From contig OZ250159.1 in assembly GCA_965237785.1 (NCBI GenBank), positions 1,984,001 through 2,048,000 of the forward strand: a DNA stretch of 64,000 nucleotides. Direction: 5' to 3'. Below the pieces are notes generated by a model that had not been told where the DNA came from, ran no database searches, and worked only from the letters and a program-made list of their open reading frames with translations. The translations under genes were made by a program, and so were the position numbers. Positions 62,889 through 64,000 of this stretch are shown here, one piece after another. This DNA is from UBA6522 sp965237785 (lineage in GTDB: Bacteria > Pseudomonadota > Gammaproteobacteria > Steroidobacterales > Rariloculaceae). Every line of letters starts with the position of its first letter. Positions within the stretch are counted from its first letter, which is position 1.

Positions 62889-63542
62889 ATGAATGCAGGA
62901 GAGTCCGATACTGAAGCGTCGCCCGCGGACCGGCGGCTAATGGTCTACGTGGATGGCTTCAACCTGTATTACGGCCTAAGGTCGAAGGGTTGGCGGAGGT
63001 TCTACTGGCTGGACATTTGGGCGCTGTCAGAGAATCTGGTACGCGCGGATCAGCGACTGGCTGGTGTCCGGTATTTTACGGCGCGCTTAACCGGCAACCA
63101 GCAGGACAAAAGGCGGCGGCAATCCACATACCTGGAAGCGCTTGAGACGCACCGGGGCCTGAAGATTCACTTTGGGCACTTTCTCGCAAAGCGGCGCAAA
63201 TGCCGAAACTGCGGAATGCAATGGACAGTTTACGAGGAGAAGATGACGGATGTGAACGTCGCAGTAGAGTTGCTTGGCGATGCTCAGGACGATCTGTTCG
63301 ATACGGCGATAGTGTTGTCTGCGGACAGCGACCTCGCGGGTCCTGTGGAAGCCGCGCTTGAACGCTATTCGGACAAGCGAGTGATTGCGGTGTTTCCGCC
63401 GGGAAGAAGATCGGACAGGCTGCGGAGAGCGGCGAGCGCTTCGTTCACGGTAGGCCGAAAGGTGCTCAAGGACAGCCAGATGCCGGATAGGGTGGCCAAA
63501 CCCGACGGGTTCGTCCTGGAACGGCCGGACCGCTGGAATTGA
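62889..63542 (+). CDS. NYN-domain (PIN-like) putative ribonuclease with CxxC element
   Basis: 217 residues of the NYN family (PIN-like nucleases related to LabA/limkain). MVYVDGFNLYYGL supplies the first acidic cluster, KMTDVNVAVELLGDAQ the central Asp, and DTAIVLSADSDLAGPVEAAL the DSD motif, so the metal site appears complete. Between them lies CRNCGMQW, a CxxC that may be half of a small zinc-binding insert. Orphan gene with its own ribosome-binding site; no obvious partner. Such proteins turn up in RNA processing and in defence regions; the role here is unknown. Confidence 0.8.
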   Translation: MNAGESDTEASPADRRLMVYVDGFNLYYGLRSKGWRRFYWLDIWALSENLVRADQRLAGVRYFTARLTGNQQDKRRRQSTYLEALETHRGLKIHFGHFLAKRRKCRNCGMQWTVYEEKMTDVNVAVELLGDAQDDLFDTAIVLSADSDLAGPVEAALERYSDKRVIAVFPPGRRSDRLRRAASASFTVGRKVLKDSQMPDRVAKPDGFVLERPDRWN

Positions 63543-63793
63543 TCGTCGGTACGGGGTTGGCTTGAATACTTAATCAATCTTTTTTCGACGGCGACGTCCG
63601 CGGGCGGTGGGTGGCGCAGATACCCCAGTGGGATCAATGGGTTGCGTGTGGGGTGGGTTCGTGAACTCTTGGGTAATAGTTAACGACGGTGCGAACCGGG
63701 AGGACACGGTCTGAAAACGATGCTGCCCGGTCAGTCGTCGTCTACTGGGCTCCCCCGAGACCTCCCCCGTCAGCAGATCATTAGATATCCGGG

Positions 63794-64000
63794 TCAGATC
63801 GGCGGAACGCGCCCCGCCGTAGGCACGTTGTCGGCATCCGTGCGGATCGTGCGCCCGTGGTTGTCACGCTGCACGTGGATGCGGTAGCTCTGGTTCACCG
63901 GAATGCAGAAGGTCAAGGCATCGTCGCAGGCGAAGTAGAACACATCCAGGCTCAGTGGCTGGCTGACATCGTCGATATCCACATCGACCAGAAACTCCCG
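63794..64000 (-). CDS. C-terminal end of an unidentified protein (possibly redoxin-associated)
   Basis: Only the last 68 codons lie in the window; the frame is open to the right edge. Readable features are REFLVDVDIDD, a beta-rich FYFACDDALTFCIPVNQSYRI with two cysteines seven apart, and a short polar tail ending VPPI. The YFACD...FC-PV-Q-Y pattern reminds me of the C-terminal domain following redoxin domains in some secreted proteins, but I cannot confirm this. The 251 bp between it and the NYN stop contains no gene I can support. Confidence 0.5.
   Translation of the reverse strand, partial: REFLVDVDIDDVSQPLSLDVFYFACDDALTFCIPVNQSYRIHVQRDNHGRTIRTDADNVPTAGRVPPI

Overview
This GC-rich, densely packed chromosomal segment looks like it comes from an uncultured gammaproteobacterium. 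The evidence is gammaproteobacterial gene order: ftsK-lolA-serS, aat/infA/clpA/clpS, yceD-rpmF-plsX-fabH, rluC/rne, lolC-lolE-lolD-comEC-msbA-kdsB, and a lexA-imuA-imuB-dnaE2 SOS mutagenesis operon behind two SOS boxes. I see no insertion sequence, integrase, phage block or CRISPR array. Most of the window is housekeeping core, with short accessory stretches between the core blocks.

Layout. 1-1.75 kb: a two-gene molybdenum hydroxylase, running off the left edge, with a probable one-base frameshift. 1.8-6.2 kb: serS, lolA (with an Ala/Gln hexamer-repeat tract) and ftsK. 6.3-11.2 kb: a FemAB-like acyltransferase, then aat, infA, clpA and clpS, which include most of the N-degron pathway. 11.3-17 kb: gspC, gspD, gspE and gspF of a type II secretion system, without pseudopilins. 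17-18.3 kb: a three-gene nitrile hydratase/thiocyanate hydrolase-like enzyme with a split beta subunit. 18.3-22.4 kb: a sulfatase, a broken AAA ATPase and ETF-ubiquinone oxidoreductase. 22.4-23.5 kb: a DUF6152 protein and its partner domain as two adjacent genes. 23.5-29.3 kb: the SOS mutasome. 29.4-30.7 kb: an Lpp-like lipoprotein ending in lysine beside an L,D-transpeptidase.

30.7-37.9 kb: fatty acid/phospholipid and ribosomal genes, maf, rluC and RNase E. 37.9-39.5 kb: a gene graveyard (an ABC substrate-binding protein stub and a frameshifted di-haem peroxidase) around a tyrosine phosphatase. 39.5-48.6 kb: envelope biogenesis (kdsB, msbA, lolCDE), comEC and sfsA. 48.9-58.7 kb: secreted proteins (NHL propeller, two fused DUF6152 proteins, FKBP lipoprotein, amidohydrolase) interleaved with the repair genes mfd and ogt. 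58.8-62.3 kb: a compact selenocysteine locus, selA-selB-selC, ending in an encoded tRNA-Sec (UCA). 62.3-64 kb: a non-coding stretch, an orphan NYN-domain protein and the end of another gene.

The observations I rate highest are these. First, three DUF6152-type secreted proteins would each expose His-His at the mature N-terminus and share an internal Asn-Pro-His, which suggests a copper histidine-brace fold. In one copy the second domain is a separate gene; in the other two it is fused. Second, the three-subunit nitrile hydratase-like operon has a Co-type CTLCSC centre. Third, the selenocysteine machinery is complete except for selD, and no selenoprotein gene is visible nearby. All functions are inferred from reading the sequence; no database search was run.
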